From positions 1 to 64,000 of the forward strand of contig CAKZZL010000021.1 in NCBI GenBank assembly GCA_937884995.1: a stretch of 64,000 bases of DNA, given 5' to 3'. The notes under the pieces are model-generated. The model had not been told where the DNA came from. It did no database searches and saw only the letters and a list, made by a program, of their open reading frames with translations. The position numbers were made by a program, and so were the translations under genes. Numbering within the stretch: the stretch's first letter is position 1; each line of letters opens with the position of its first letter. Positions 25,822 through 34,342 of the stretch are shown in pieces. Origin of the DNA: an uncultured Clostridia bacterium (GTDB lineage: Bacteria; Bacillota; Clostridia; Oscillospirales; Acutalibacteraceae).

Positions 25822-28191
25822 TTATGTCCTTAGGAATTTCTTTATATCTGAAACATTGGAAATCTTATTAACTTCTCCGTCCTTGATGATTACAAGTGTA
25901 GGAGCCTGCTTGATGCCGAATTTCTTAGCCATATCCGGATGCTCTTCAGCATAAATCTTTTCATAAGCATATCCTACTTTGTCAAGTTCAGCGCAAGCAA
26001 TCTTACATTTAGGACATGTAGGAGTTGCAAATAAGTATGCACCGTCTTTAGTTGATATGTCATTGTAGACAGTCTCAGATGTCATTTCATTATGGCTTAC
26101 TACACCTTGATGACTGAGATGAGACCTTGAAATGTCATATACTTTACGGTCTTTGTATTCCTGAGTTTTACCATCGTTCCAGTTTTGGATAGGCCTGTAA
26201 TAACCTGTAATACGGCTGTAAACTTCTGTCTTTTCACCACATTCAGGGCAAACAGCCTGCTCACCTGTCAGATAGCCGTGGTTTTTACATACAGAATATG
26301 TAGGTGACATTGTATAATATGGCAATCTGTAATTGTCTGCAATCTTACGTACAAGATTTGCTGCTGATTTCCAGTCGGGAAGTTTTTCGCCGAGGAATGC
26401 ATGGAATACAGTACCTGATGTATAAAGTGTCTGAAGGTTATCCTGTATATCAAGAGCAGAGAAGATATCTTCTGAGAAACCAACCGGCAAGTGTGAAGAG
26501 TTTGTATAATATGGTGTTCCGTTTTCATTAGCTGTAATGATATCGGGATAATATTTCTTATCATGTTTAGCAAGACGATAAGATGTTGACTCTGCAGGAG
26601 TAGCTTCAAGGTTATATAAATCGCCGTATTCTTCCTGGTAATCTGATAATCTTTCACGCATATGGTTAAGAACTTCTGCTGTGAAATTCTGAGTCTCTTG
26701 ATGAGTCATATCTTTTCTCAGCCAATTGGCATTCAGGCCAACTTCATTCATACCTACAAGTCCTATAGTTGAGAAGTGGTTATTGAATGTGCCGAGATAT
26801 CTCTTTGTATATGGATATAAGCCGTTATCAAGAAGTTTGGTTATAACTGTACGTTTAACTTTAAGAGAACGAGCTGAAATATCCATAAGTTTGTCAAGTT
26901 TTTTGAAAAAGTCTTCCTTGTCTTTTGCCAAATATGCGATTCTTGGCATATTGATTGTAACAACGCCGACAGAGCCTGTTGATTCGCCTGAGCCGAAAAA
27001 TCCGCCTGATTTTTTACGTAATTCACGAAGGTCAAGACGAAGACGGCAGCACATTGAACGTACATCTGATGGTTCCATGTCGGAATTGATATAGTTTGAG
27101 AAATACGGAGTACCGTATTTTGCTGTCATTTCAAAGAGAAGCTTGTTGTTCTCTGTCTCAGACCAGTCGAAGTCACGTGTGATTGAATATGTAGGTATAG
27201 GATACTGGAATCCTCTACCGTTAGCATCGCCTTCAATCATGATTTCAATGAAAGCTTTGTTAACCATATCCATTTCTTTCTTACAATCTTTATATTTGAA
27301 GTCCATTTCCTTGCCGCCTACAATTGCATTAAGTTCAGCAAGATCGTTCGGAACTGTCCAGTCAAGTGTGATGTTTGTAAACGGTGACTGTGTTCCCCAA
27401 CGTGAAGGAGTGTTAACGCCATATACAAATGACTGAATACATTGTTTAACTTCTTTATATGAAAGATTATCTGTCTTTACAAACGGAGCAAGATATGTAT
27501 CGAATGAAGAAAATGCCTGTGCGCCTGCCCATTCATTTTGCATTATGCCGAGGAAATTAACCATCTGGTTGCAAAGTGTTGAAAGGTGTGTAGCCGGAGA
27601 TGATGTGATTTTGCCCGGAACTCCGCCGAGACCTTCTTCAATCAATTGCTTAAGTGACCAGCCTGCGCAATAACCTGTAAGCATTGAAAGGTCATGAATA
27701 TGGATATCGGCATTTCTGTGAGCATTACCTATTTCATCATCATAAACTTCAGATAACCAGTAGTTTGCTGTTATAGCGCCTGAGTTTGAAAGAATAAGTC
27801 CACCGACTGAATATGTAACGGTTGAATTTTCTTTAACTCTCCAGTCATTAATCTGAAGATAGTTATCAACTATTGTCTTGTAATCAAGGGTAGTCTTGCT
27901 GATATTACGAAGTTTTTCACGCTGTTTACGATAAAGAATATATGCTTTTGCAACATCATCGTAACCTGCTTTAATAAGGACTGTCTCAACACTGTCCTGA
28001 ATATTCTCTACCGAGATTCTTCCATCTGCTATTTTGCTTTCGAAATCAGAAGTTACTTTTAATACAAGAAAATCTATGGTATCAGGATGATACTGCTTAT
28101 CACAAGCATCAAAAGCGAGCATTATAGCATGCTTTATTTTTTCAAGATCAAATTCAACAACTTTTCCATCACGTTTAACAACCGTATACAT
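25822..28191 (-). CDS. nrdD: Anaerobic ribonucleoside-triphosphate reductase with fused C-terminal redoxin domain
   Basis: NrdD is the oxygen-sensitive glycyl-radical enzyme that makes deoxynucleotides. The 789-residue protein has an N-terminal ATP cone (MYTVVKRDGKVVEFDLEKI), the catalytic barrel, a zinc site (CKNHGY and CPECGEK) and the glycyl-radical site RITGYYRP (Gly about 663). Unusually, about 75 residues follow that form a thioredoxin/glutaredoxin-like domain with CPKC (about 726-729) and a cis-Pro KQAPTLV. The start is the ATG at 28191 with AAAGGA upstream; an in-frame extension covers the promoter. trxB follows directly. Under an NrdR-type site. Confidence 0.94.
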   Translation of the reverse strand: MYTVVKRDGKVVEFDLEKIKHAIMLAFDACDKQYHPDTIDFLVLKVTSDFESKIADGRISVENIQDSVETVLIKAGYDDVAKAYILYRKQREKLRNISKTTLDYKTIVDNYLQINDWRVKENSTVTYSVGGLILSNSGAITANYWLSEVYDDEIGNAHRNADIHIHDLSMLTGYCAGWSLKQLIEEGLGGVPGKITSSPATHLSTLCNQMVNFLGIMQNEWAGAQAFSSFDTYLAPFVKTDNLSYKEVKQCIQSFVYGVNTPSRWGTQSPFTNITLDWTVPNDLAELNAIVGGKEMDFKYKDCKKEMDMVNKAFIEIMIEGDANGRGFQYPIPTYSITRDFDWSETENNKLLFEMTAKYGTPYFSNYINSDMEPSDVRSMCCRLRLDLRELRKKSGGFFGSGESTGSVGVVTINMPRIAYLAKDKEDFFKKLDKLMDISARSLKVKRTVITKLLDNGLYPYTKRYLGTFNNHFSTIGLVGMNEVGLNANWLRKDMTHQETQNFTAEVLNHMRERLSDYQEEYGDLYNLEATPAESTSYRLAKHDKKYYPDIITANENGTPYYTNSSHLPVGFSEDIFSALDIQDNLQTLYTSGTVFHAFLGEKLPDWKSAANLVRKIADNYRLPYYTMSPTYSVCKNHGYLTGEQAVCPECGEKTEVYSRITGYYRPIQNWNDGKTQEYKDRKVYDISRSHLSHQGVVSHNEMTSETVYNDISTKDGAYLFATPTCPKCKIACAELDKVGYAYEKIYAEEHPDMAKKFGIKQAPTLVIIKDGEVNKISNVSDIKKFLRT

Positions 28192-28246
28192 TTTCTTATG
28201 TCCTTTCTTATTTTTCTTTTTTATTACAATTTTCGAACCGCTATCA

Positions 28247-28274
28247 AGTATAACACATTTTGTGCATTTGTCAA
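28247..28274 (-). promoter_or_regulatory. Promoter of nrdD-trxB
   Basis: On the minus strand TTGACA (28269-28274) and TATACT (28247-28252) are 16 bp apart. A degenerate second NrdR-like half palindrome (CACATTTTGTG) covers the spacer. Confidence 0.75.
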
Positions 28275-28281
28275 CACCTAA

Positions 28282-28297
28282 ACACAAGATATTGTGT
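28282..28297 (-). promoter_or_regulatory. NrdR box
   Basis: The 16-bp palindrome ACACAAGATATTGTGT (minus strand ACACAATATCTTGTGT) fits the NrdR consensus. It lies directly upstream of the nrdD -35 element and overlaps the end region of nrdG. Together with the weaker repeat in the promoter it would let NrdR repress nrdD-trxB when dATP is high. Confidence 0.8.
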
Positions 28298-28303
28298 TTT
28301 TTG

Positions 28304-28999
28304 TTAATCTACGCCCCTGATTTCACAAAATGGGACGTATTTTGATGCCAAATCCCGCATTTTTTCCATTTCTTTCTTTGATACAGGGTTCATATTTTCC
28401 CCTATAAGGTTACCGGAATCCGTAAATCCCTGAAGGAAGTATCTGTCAGCTCCCTTTATCCATTCCCCTATTTCAGAAAAATCTTCAAGCTCATGGAATT
28501 CTTTTATGACTGTTGTTCTGAATTCATAATTCACTTTCTTCTCTTTTAATATCTCGACACTTTTCTCTATAGGAGTTAAATCCAGTTCCGGTATGCCTAC
28601 AGTTTTTGCATATTTTTCTTTCGAGTTTTTTATATCCATTGCAACGTAATCAAGAAGTCCTTCATCAATAAGACTTTTTAGTTTGTCCGGATAGCATCCG
28701 TTTGTATCAAGTTTTAATGCAAATCCCATATCTTTAACTTTCTTTATAAAGGAAGCTATATCGTTTTGCATCAACGGTTCCCCTCCGGTTATGCATATAC
28801 CGTCTAAAAGGCCTGTTCTTGTGCCCAGGAACTTTAGGATTTCTTCTTCACTGTAAACTGAAGAGTTATCAATCCGGGTTACCAAAAATGCATTATGGCA
28901 AAATGGACATCTCAGATTACATCCGCCCGTGAAAAGCGTAGTTGCAACTTTACCCGGGAAATCAAGCAATGTCATTTTCTGCAATCCATGAAAAACCAT
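28304..28999 (-). CDS. nrdG: Anaerobic ribonucleotide reductase-activating protein (radical SAM)
   Basis: The 231-residue radical SAM enzyme puts the glycyl radical on NrdD. The cluster motif is CNLRCPFC (about residues 27-34), followed by TGGEPLMQ and a DTNGCYP segment. A GGGGGTG binding site precedes the ATG. It belongs to the NrdG-type pyruvate-formate-lyase-activase-like subgroup. It sits upstream of nrdD on the same strand, with the nrdD promoter and NrdR box in between. Confidence 0.93.
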   Translation of the reverse strand: MVFHGLQKMTLLDFPGKVATTLFTGGCNLRCPFCHNAFLVTRIDNSSVYSEEEILKFLGTRTGLLDGICITGGEPLMQNDIASFIKKVKDMGFALKLDTNGCYPDKLKSLIDEGLLDYVAMDIKNSKEKYAKTVGIPELDLTPIEKSVEILKEKKVNYEFRTTVIKEFHELEDFSEIGEWIKGADRYFLQGFTDSGNLIGENMNPVSKKEMEKMRDLASKYVPFCEIRGVD

Positions 29000-29032
29000 A
29001 TATGCACCCCCTTTTCGAGATATAACTTGTTC

Positions 29033-29061
29033 ATTATACCATATATAGTGGTCTGCTACAA
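29033..29061 (-). promoter_or_regulatory. Promoter of nrdG
   Basis: On the minus strand TTGTAG (29056-29061) and TATAAT (29033-29038) are 17 bp apart. No NrdR-type palindrome is seen here. Confidence 0.6.
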
Positions 29062-29129
29062 TCTTACATTTTAAATAAAAAGGGAGAATTTTTTTGTGCA
29101 GTCTGTATGAACTTCATATATACATTATA

Positions 29130-29175
29130 TATAAATAAAAAAGAAGGCTGTAAATCGGTTAAGGATTACAGCCTT
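29130..29175 (-). terminator. Terminator of the YdjGHI-like operon
   Basis: A perfect 10-bp stem (AAGGCTGTAA at 29144-29153, TTACAGCCTT at 29166-29175) is followed on the minus strand by CTTTTTTATTT. Confidence 0.88.
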
Positions 29176-29197
29176 TGATATTAGTTTGATTTTATGC

Positions 29198-30409
29198 TTA
29201 TGCTTTTGCTTTACCGCAGTTAGAACAGAAGTTTCCTTTGTTCTTTGTTCCGCACTCACATGTCCATTCTGCATTCGGATTTGGCTTTCCGCAGCTTGAG
29301 CAGAAATTGCCTGTGTTTACATTTCCGCATGCACATGTCCATGATGCATCTGCAGGTGCATCATGTGCTCCTGTCGGTGCTACAGGCGCTGCAGCGTTTT
29401 GCTGTCCCATAGCATAAAATCCCTGGGCGTTAGCGGCTCCGCCGGCATTCATTGCCATGCCCATGCCGATAAAGCCGTTCATTGCTCCGCCTTCATTAGT
29501 TGCTGCATTCTTCATAGCCTCTGCCTGAGCACCTACAAGTGTAGCTCCCGCCATTGAAGGATCACGAAGCATACCTGCCTGTTGAGCTTTTTTGATAAGT
29601 TCCTGATCTTCTTCAGGAAGAGTAACTGTTGAAAGAGCAACAGAAACAACTTTAAGTCCGCGAAGTTCACTCCATTTAGCTGAAAGAACTTCATTCATAG
29701 CTGCCTCAAGTTCAGTATTATAAGCAACTATCTGGTTAGGTCTGAGTTCAAGATCCGAAAGTTTTGCAAATGCAGGCTGCAACGCGCTTATGAACTCGGA
29801 TTTGAGTTGGGTTTCAAGCTCTGAACGAAGATATTCGTCAGATATATTTCCGCATACATTTGTATAGAAAAGAATCGGGTCTTCTATTTTATATGAATAC
29901 ACACCTGCGCATCTTATTGATACATCAATATCAAGGCCGATTTTAGAATCAACTACTCTGAAAGGAACCGGGTTTGCTGTGCCGAATTTATTATCAATAA
30001 GTTCTTTAGTATTGAAGTAATAAACTCTTTGATCCTTGCCTGTGTCGCCGCCGTACGTGAAACGTGCGCCGATTCTCTTGAATGTTTCTTTAAGGCTCTC
30101 GCCGAGTGAGCCTGTAAAGATACTCGGTTCTGATGATGTGTCATATGTGAACTCACCAGGCTCAGCGCAAACTTCAACAACTTTACCCTGATCAACGATG
30201 ATCATGCATTGTCCGTCAGATACAACAATACCTGAACCGTTTGAAATGATATTGTCGCTGCCCTTTGTGTTTGAAGAACGGTTACCTACTTTCTTCTGTC
30301 CCTTTGTAACCAATACTTCCTTGTCCATTGATTCGCAATAGAAGAATTCCTTCCATTGATCAGCAAGTACGCCGCCTACAGCGCCTACGCCTGCTTTTAA
30401 TAATCCCAT
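29198..30409 (-). CDS. SPFH-domain protein with C-terminal double zinc ribbon (YdjI-like)
   Basis: The 403-residue protein has an SPFH/stomatin-like domain (about 50-290) of the YdjI/virion-core type, a Gly/Ala/Met-rich hinge (about 300-350), and two zinc ribbons at the end (WTCACGNVN...FCSSCG and WTCECGTKN...FCSNCG). There is no N-terminal membrane segment. It is the last gene of a three-gene unit with TPM-domain and zinc-ribbon membrane proteins. In Bacillus subtilis the related YdjG, YdjH and YdjI act with the PspA-like YdjF at the membrane; no pspA is in this window. GGGAG precedes the ATG. Confidence 0.85.
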   Translation of the reverse strand: MGLLKAGVGAVGGVLADQWKEFFYCESMDKEVLVTKGQKKVGNRSSNTKGSDNIISNGSGIVVSDGQCMIIVDQGKVVEVCAEPGEFTYDTSSEPSIFTGSLGESLKETFKRIGARFTYGGDTGKDQRVYYFNTKELIDNKFGTANPVPFRVVDSKIGLDIDVSIRCAGVYSYKIEDPILFYTNVCGNISDEYLRSELETQLKSEFISALQPAFAKLSDLELRPNQIVAYNTELEAAMNEVLSAKWSELRGLKVVSVALSTVTLPEEDQELIKKAQQAGMLRDPSMAGATLVGAQAEAMKNAATNEGGAMNGFIGMGMAMNAGGAANAQGFYAMGQQNAAAPVAPTGAHDAPADASWTCACGNVNTGNFCSSCGKPNPNAEWTCECGTKNKGNFCSNCGKAKA

Positions 30410-30453
30410 ATTAAAAATCTCCCTTCATTAATTTTCCTTTTTATTTTTTATTA

Positions 30454-31332
30454 TCAGAAGTTTCTTCCGCCTCCGCCTCCGTGGCTTCTGCCGCTTGAGC
30501 CGGTATGTGAACTACCACCGCCTGAGCTTGACTCAGATCTTTCTATTTTAGTTTTGGTGACATCGCTTCTTATGAATATTTCATTGTGTCGGTATATATT
30601 TACACTGTTGTCAACAAGATAATTTCTTGCGCTCGTAGCTACTCTAACAGGCTTCATATTGTTTTTCATTGTGCCTGTTATAACAAGAGAAATTATCACT
30701 CCGATTATCAGCGCTATTCCAAATCTTTCCAGTATGGTATTCCTTATATATGCACCTTCACTGATTGTCCTCTCATCTCCTGAATAAGAGTAATCACCGT
30801 CCGAGTTATAGTTATATATATCATAATAACTGTTATAGTCGGCATCACCTTTGAATGCATCTATTGATAAATCTATGAATGTTTCGGCTGCACCATAGTA
30901 ATCCCCGTCACTTAAGTCACTGCCTGTTTTATCATACATGTATTCAATATATCCATCAGAGAAATCAGCAATTTCCTTGCCTGTAGTGATAATCGAGTAT
31001 TGGTGATTACCGGGTTCAATGGAAATAAGCATTATTATTCCATCATAGTTATCGCCTATGCCGTATCCGTTATAGTCATAATAATCTTCGGTAAAGCTGT
31101 CTATATCTTTACCATCTGTGCTTGTAACGGTCGCTATGACCAAATCGGTCTCATAACTTTCTATGCATTCAGCGATCTCCTCAGTCAGGAGCTTTTCTTC
31201 ACTGTCTGTAAATAAATCAGCTTCATCAACAACTCTCGGAATTGACTCATCATAATCGATTGCAAAAGCAGGAAGAGAAATAATGAAAATCAAACTAAGA
31301 ATAAGCAAAATAGTTAATAATCTTTTTTTCAT
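30454..31332 (-). CDS. TPM-domain membrane protein (YdjH-like)
   Basis: The 292-residue protein has a signal peptide (MKKRLLTILLILSLI..AFA), a TPM domain (about 30-165, opening VVDEADLFTDSEEKLL), an acidic Tyr/Asp-rich stretch, one membrane helix (about 200-220, FGIALIIGVIISLVITG) and a cytoplasmic tail ending in SGRSHGGGGGRNF, as in YdjH and YgcG-type proteins. GGGGAGG precedes the ATG. It lies 15 bp after the zinc-ribbon gene and 44 bp before the SPFH gene. Membrane stress response is inferred from the B. subtilis operon. Confidence 0.85.
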   Translation of the reverse strand: MKKRLLTILLILSLIFIISLPAFAIDYDESIPRVVDEADLFTDSEEKLLTEEIAECIESYETDLVIATVTSTDGKDIDSFTEDYYDYNGYGIGDNYDGIIMLISIEPGNHQYSIITTGKEIADFSDGYIEYMYDKTGSDLSDGDYYGAAETFIDLSIDAFKGDADYNSYYDIYNYNSDGDYSYSGDERTISEGAYIRNTILERFGIALIIGVIISLVITGTMKNNMKPVRVATSARNYLVDNSVNIYRHNEIFIRSDVTKTKIERSESSSGGGSSHTGSSGRSHGGGGGRNF

Positions 31333-31347
31333 ATCTTCTTACCTCCC

Positions 31348-32421
31348 CTAATTTAATGCAAGGAAGGAGAGAATTGCTCCTCCGACAGCTGTAATGGCAG
31401 CCGCAATGCCTGCAAAATAGCCCCAGAACTTTCCTTTTGATATAGGAAGGTTACCTACTACTTTTCCTGTCTGGCCGTTAACTGCGAATGTGTATGATTG
31501 ATTCTGATATTTTGTATTTATCAAATAAACAGGAAGTAAAACATATTTTACGGATGTATTACTCAACCCTATATTCGATGAAATGGGTACGATGGTTGTA
31601 TATCCGCCTGCAGAATTAGCCAGAACTTCAGCAACACTGTTTTTAACTCTGCCGCTGGCTCTTGGAAGACTTGCATCTGCATCTGCATCGAACTTGTCAG
31701 CTACAAAGCCTGAAAGATATCCGGGAGCGAAATCGACGAGTTCACTAAAATCAAACGGTTCCACCGAATCCATCAATGCATCGTCCATCTTGATGCTGCC
31801 ATCTACCGGTATTTTTGTAAATGACATATTTCCTGCGGCATCAATAAGATAATAGTCTGTTTTTGTGTAGTTATATTCAGAATCAGACCAATGTGATACA
31901 CGCGTTGCCTCAAATGACATCTGGCCCTCAGCATCGCAGTCAAAAAGCCAGAAAGGAACATAAAGGCCCTGAACCTCTTTTATCTTATTGTCAGTTATAA
32001 AGTTATTGGGCAGCAGTTTCTTTCCTTTACAATAATCATTTATAGAATTTTTGAGCCCGTCCTTATTAAGCTTAAAGGGTATGATGCCGTTTGGCTTAAT
32101 AATACCTGTAAGGTTAGGCTCTACCACAACTACATTATCGCAATAGGGACACTTTGTTGCAGCAGTGGTTGCATCTGTGATAATTTCTGCGCCGCATGAC
32201 TGGCAGACATAAGAAACAGTATTTTCCACCTGTTCTGAACTTGTGGCATTTTTGTATTCGCCCCAGTCAAATCCGGTATCACCACTTGCAGCCAAAGCAT
32301 CTTTTATTGTTGCAACATCAAAGGTGCTGTCGCAGTTGTCACATCTGAAATTGTTATTTTCACCATCATATACGAGTGGTGATCCGCACGACGGACATTT
32401 ATATGAAATAATGTCGCTCAT
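31348..32421 (-). CDS. Zinc-ribbon membrane protein (YdjG-like)
   Basis: The 357-residue protein begins with two zinc ribbons (KCPSCGSPL/CDNCDSTF and CQSCGAEII/CPYCDNVVV, residues about 7-100), has a middle domain with the PFWLFDCDAEGQM segment typical of these TFIIB-type zinc-ribbon proteins, and ends in a hydrophobic helix (about 335-355). First gene of the operon with the TPM and SPFH proteins. GGGGG precedes the ATG. In B. subtilis YdjG helps recruit the PspA-like protein to the membrane. Confidence 0.85.
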   Translation of the reverse strand: MSDIISYKCPSCGSPLVYDGENNNFRCDNCDSTFDVATIKDALAASGDTGFDWGEYKNATSSEQVENTVSYVCQSCGAEIITDATTAATKCPYCDNVVVVEPNLTGIIKPNGIIPFKLNKDGLKNSINDYCKGKKLLPNNFITDNKIKEVQGLYVPFWLFDCDAEGQMSFEATRVSHWSDSEYNYTKTDYYLIDAAGNMSFTKIPVDGSIKMDDALMDSVEPFDFSELVDFAPGYLSGFVADKFDADADASLPRASGRVKNSVAEVLANSAGGYTTIVPISSNIGLSNTSVKYVLLPVYLINTKYQNQSYTFAVNGQTGKVVGNLPISKGKFWGYFAGIAAAITAVGGAILSFLALN

Positions 32422-32442
32422 AGTCTACCCCCTATCATCTCA

Positions 32443-32471
32443 ATTTTAGCATAGCGAAAAAATATTTACAA
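32443..32471 (-). promoter_or_regulatory. Promoter of the YdjGHI-like operon
   Basis: On the minus strand TTGTAA (32466-32471) and TAAAAT (32443-32448) are 17 bp apart, just after the preceding terminator. Confidence 0.6.
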
Positions 32472-32504
32472 TAAAAAAATAAGGCAAAAACGCCTTATTT
32501 TTTT
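32472..32504 (-). terminator. Terminator of the E2-coiled-coil gene
   Basis: The inverted repeat AAATAAGGC/GCCTTATTT with a short loop follows the stop by eight bases and is followed on the minus strand by a T run. Confidence 0.85.
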
Positions 32505-32511
32505 CGTTTGA

Positions 32512-34008
32512 TTATTCATCGTCTTTTAGTTTGCTGAATTCCTGAGCAGCCTTCTCTGCGATAGCTTGCGCTTCTTCGGCCTTTTGTTTTGCAAGTTCTG
32601 CTTCCTTAAATGCTTTTTCCATGTCTTTAAGTTTTTTCTCTTCTTTTTCTGCTTCCTTGCGGGCTCTTTCTGCTTCTTTTTCTGCTCTTTCTGCCTCTTT
32701 CTTTGCCTTTTCTTCAGCTTCTTTTGCTGCTTTTTCGGCTTCTTTACGGGCTTTCTCTTCAGCTTCCTTCTGAGCTTTTTCTGCTCTCTCAGCTTCTTTA
32801 CGCGCCTTTTCTTCAGCTTCCTTCTGAGCCTTCTCCATTTCTTTTTGGGCCTTCATTTCTTTTTCTTCGGCCTCTTTTTGGATTCTGATGGCGGCTTCTT
32901 CAGCTTCTTTTTGAGCTCTCTTTGCTTCTTTTTGAGCCTTTTCAGCTTCTCTTTGAGCCTTCTTCAGATTTTCTTCAGCTTCCTTGCGTGCTTTTTCACG
33001 CTCTTTACCGCTGTTATATATAGCTTCACGCTCTTCACGTTCCTGCTTAATCTCTTCCATATTGAGATTGTCAGTTCCGCCTGTTCTCCATGTATGTATA
33101 ACTTCGGGAGCTTCAAAGATCTCATCCAGTTTCTTGATAAATGGAACTATGTCGCCGAAGTCAAGAGCTCTATGGTCAAATACGATTGTAAAAGGAAGTA
33201 CTTGACGAATTGCAATTTCTTTTTCTTCGTTTTCGTTAACTATTACAACAGGTTTATCCTGTACGGCCCCTACTGCAATTGCGGTAACCTGGGGAGGAAT
33301 AATCTCTATCAGTGCCGCAGCGCCTCTTTGCTCACGATAAACAGATCCTATATTTGATATAGTGATGGAGCCCTGCTCTATATCACGCTTTGTAAGGCGG
33401 TCGGATTCCGGAATTAATTCATATTCTTTCTTTTCCTTGCCTTTTAATGTTTTAACCTTATGTTTACCGGTTTTAGAACCTATAAGCCTTTGAAAAGTCT
33501 GCTTGATTTTACCTTGCTTAAGTCCTGTTAGTGTATTGTCAAGTGAAACATCAAACATTACTTCATTTAAGTTTGTATTTTCCATCCTGCGGTTGACATC
33601 TTTTATATATTCAACCATTTCATTCAGGTTCTTATTTTCAAAATTATGAAGATTAATTGTCATCATCTCGCCTGTGGGAAGGACCATAGGCATAGAGATA
33701 TTAATCTCGCTTAATGTATTTATTACACCTCTTACATACTTACGGTTAAAGTCAATGTGTGCATTCATTGCAGGACATGCTTTCAGTCCTTCACATATAA
33801 CCTTAAGCATAAGTGTATTAACCGTTATTTTATTTTCTTTTTCAACGCCTTCATTAAGTCTCTTGTACTCAATCATAAACTCGGTTACATCGGGTTCATA
33901 TGTGTATGTAACGTGAGGAATATTCTGCCATGACTCAGTTGTCATATTGGCAACTATTTTACGTTGAATTCCAAAATGTTCTGTTTTTGAAATTTTTTGT
34001 TTAGCCAT
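32512..34008 (-). CDS. Stand-alone E2-type acyltransferase catalytic domain with long coiled-coil tail
   Basis: The 498-residue protein is set to start at MAKQKISKTE (34008); the upstream extension lies in a folded leader, and the binding site is weak. Residues about 1-310 match the catalytic domain of 2-oxoacid dehydrogenase E2, with active-site VFDHRALDFGDIVPFIKKL and a GSITISNIGSV segment. The canonical DHRxxDG reads DHRALDFG, so activity is uncertain. There is no lipoyl domain and no E1 or E3 gene nearby. Residues about 330-480 are a Lys/Glu/Ala coiled coil (repeats like KEAEEKARKEAE). The combination suggests a trimeric scaffold with extended arms rather than a classical enzyme; role unknown. 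Confidence 0.8.
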   Translation of the reverse strand: MAKQKISKTEHFGIQRKIVANMTTESWQNIPHVTYTYEPDVTEFMIEYKRLNEGVEKENKITVNTLMLKVICEGLKACPAMNAHIDFNRKYVRGVINTLSEINISMPMVLPTGEMMTINLHNFENKNLNEMVEYIKDVNRRMENTNLNEVMFDVSLDNTLTGLKQGKIKQTFQRLIGSKTGKHKVKTLKGKEKKEYELIPESDRLTKRDIEQGSITISNIGSVYREQRGAAALIEIIPPQVTAIAVGAVQDKPVVIVNENEEKEIAIRQVLPFTIVFDHRALDFGDIVPFIKKLDEIFEAPEVIHTWRTGGTDNLNMEEIKQEREEREAIYNSGKEREKARKEAEENLKKAQREAEKAQKEAKRAQKEAEEAAIRIQKEAEEKEMKAQKEMEKAQKEAEEKARKEAERAEKAQKEAEEKARKEAEKAAKEAEEKAKKEAERAEKEAERARKEAEKEEKKLKDMEKAFKEAELAKQKAEEAQAIAEKAAQEFSKLKDDE

Positions 34009-34014
34009 AATTAT

Positions 34015-34260
34015 GACCATACCTTTCCGCTGCGCTCCAAGGCACAAAAAGGCATCAAGATGTCTTGACCTTGGGAGCACAGCCTTGTATTCTTGTTATA
34101 AGAACAGAACCTTCCCGGCGTTTGCTTGCGGATTAACCGCCGATCTGCTTGTTAACGTGCAGGTGTTGTGGCAGAAGCCTTGGCCTGTTCGATTCCAGCG
34201 GGCGGAATAGCGTTCAAAAACGGCTCAGTAGCTGGGCTTTGTTTTTGTACGCTTTTTTGC
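34015..34260 (-). ncRNA. GC-rich structured leader RNA (candidate)
   Basis: This stretch is far richer in G and C than its surroundings and has no good gene on either strand. On the minus strand, just ahead of the E2-coiled-coil gene, CTGTGCTCCCAAGG can pair with CCTTGGAGCGCAG (13 pairs, one bulge) around a smaller TCAAGA/TCTTGA hairpin; further upstream are TTCTT/AAGAA, CGGCG/CGCCG, CTGC/GCAG and ATTCC/GGAAT stems. The sequence does not match tmRNA, RNase P, SRP RNA or the riboswitches I know. It may be a cis-regulator or an independent small RNA. Confidence 0.5.
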
Positions 34261-34313
34261 TTTTTGCCGGTTTTTGAGGCTATTTCTTATATTTCAACCT
34301 TTTTCCTCTTGCT

Positions 34314-34337
34314 AAAAAGCGGGAATTTCTTCCCGCT
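34314..34337 (-). terminator. Terminator of the symporter gene
   Basis: A perfect 8-bp stem (AGCGGGAA at 34318-34325, TTCCCGCT at 34330-34337) is followed on the minus strand by TTTTTAG, six bases past the stop codon. Confidence 0.88.
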
Positions 34338-34342
34338 CTTAA

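Noticed and set aside
32595..33010. Tandem DNA repeats in the coiled-coil segment as a CRISPR or satellite
   Set aside because: The similarity comes from repeated KEAEEKA-type codons; spacing is irregular and the frame is kept open.
32566..33357. Plus-strand open frame of 263 codons opposite the E2-coiled-coil gene
   Set aside because: It mirrors the Lys/Glu/Ala coiled-coil repeats as Phe/Leu/Cys and has no ribosome binding site.
34180..34210. GTTCGATTCC in the GC-rich region as a tRNA or tmRNA T arm
   Set aside because: The T stem does not pair, and no acceptor or anticodon arm can be built around it.
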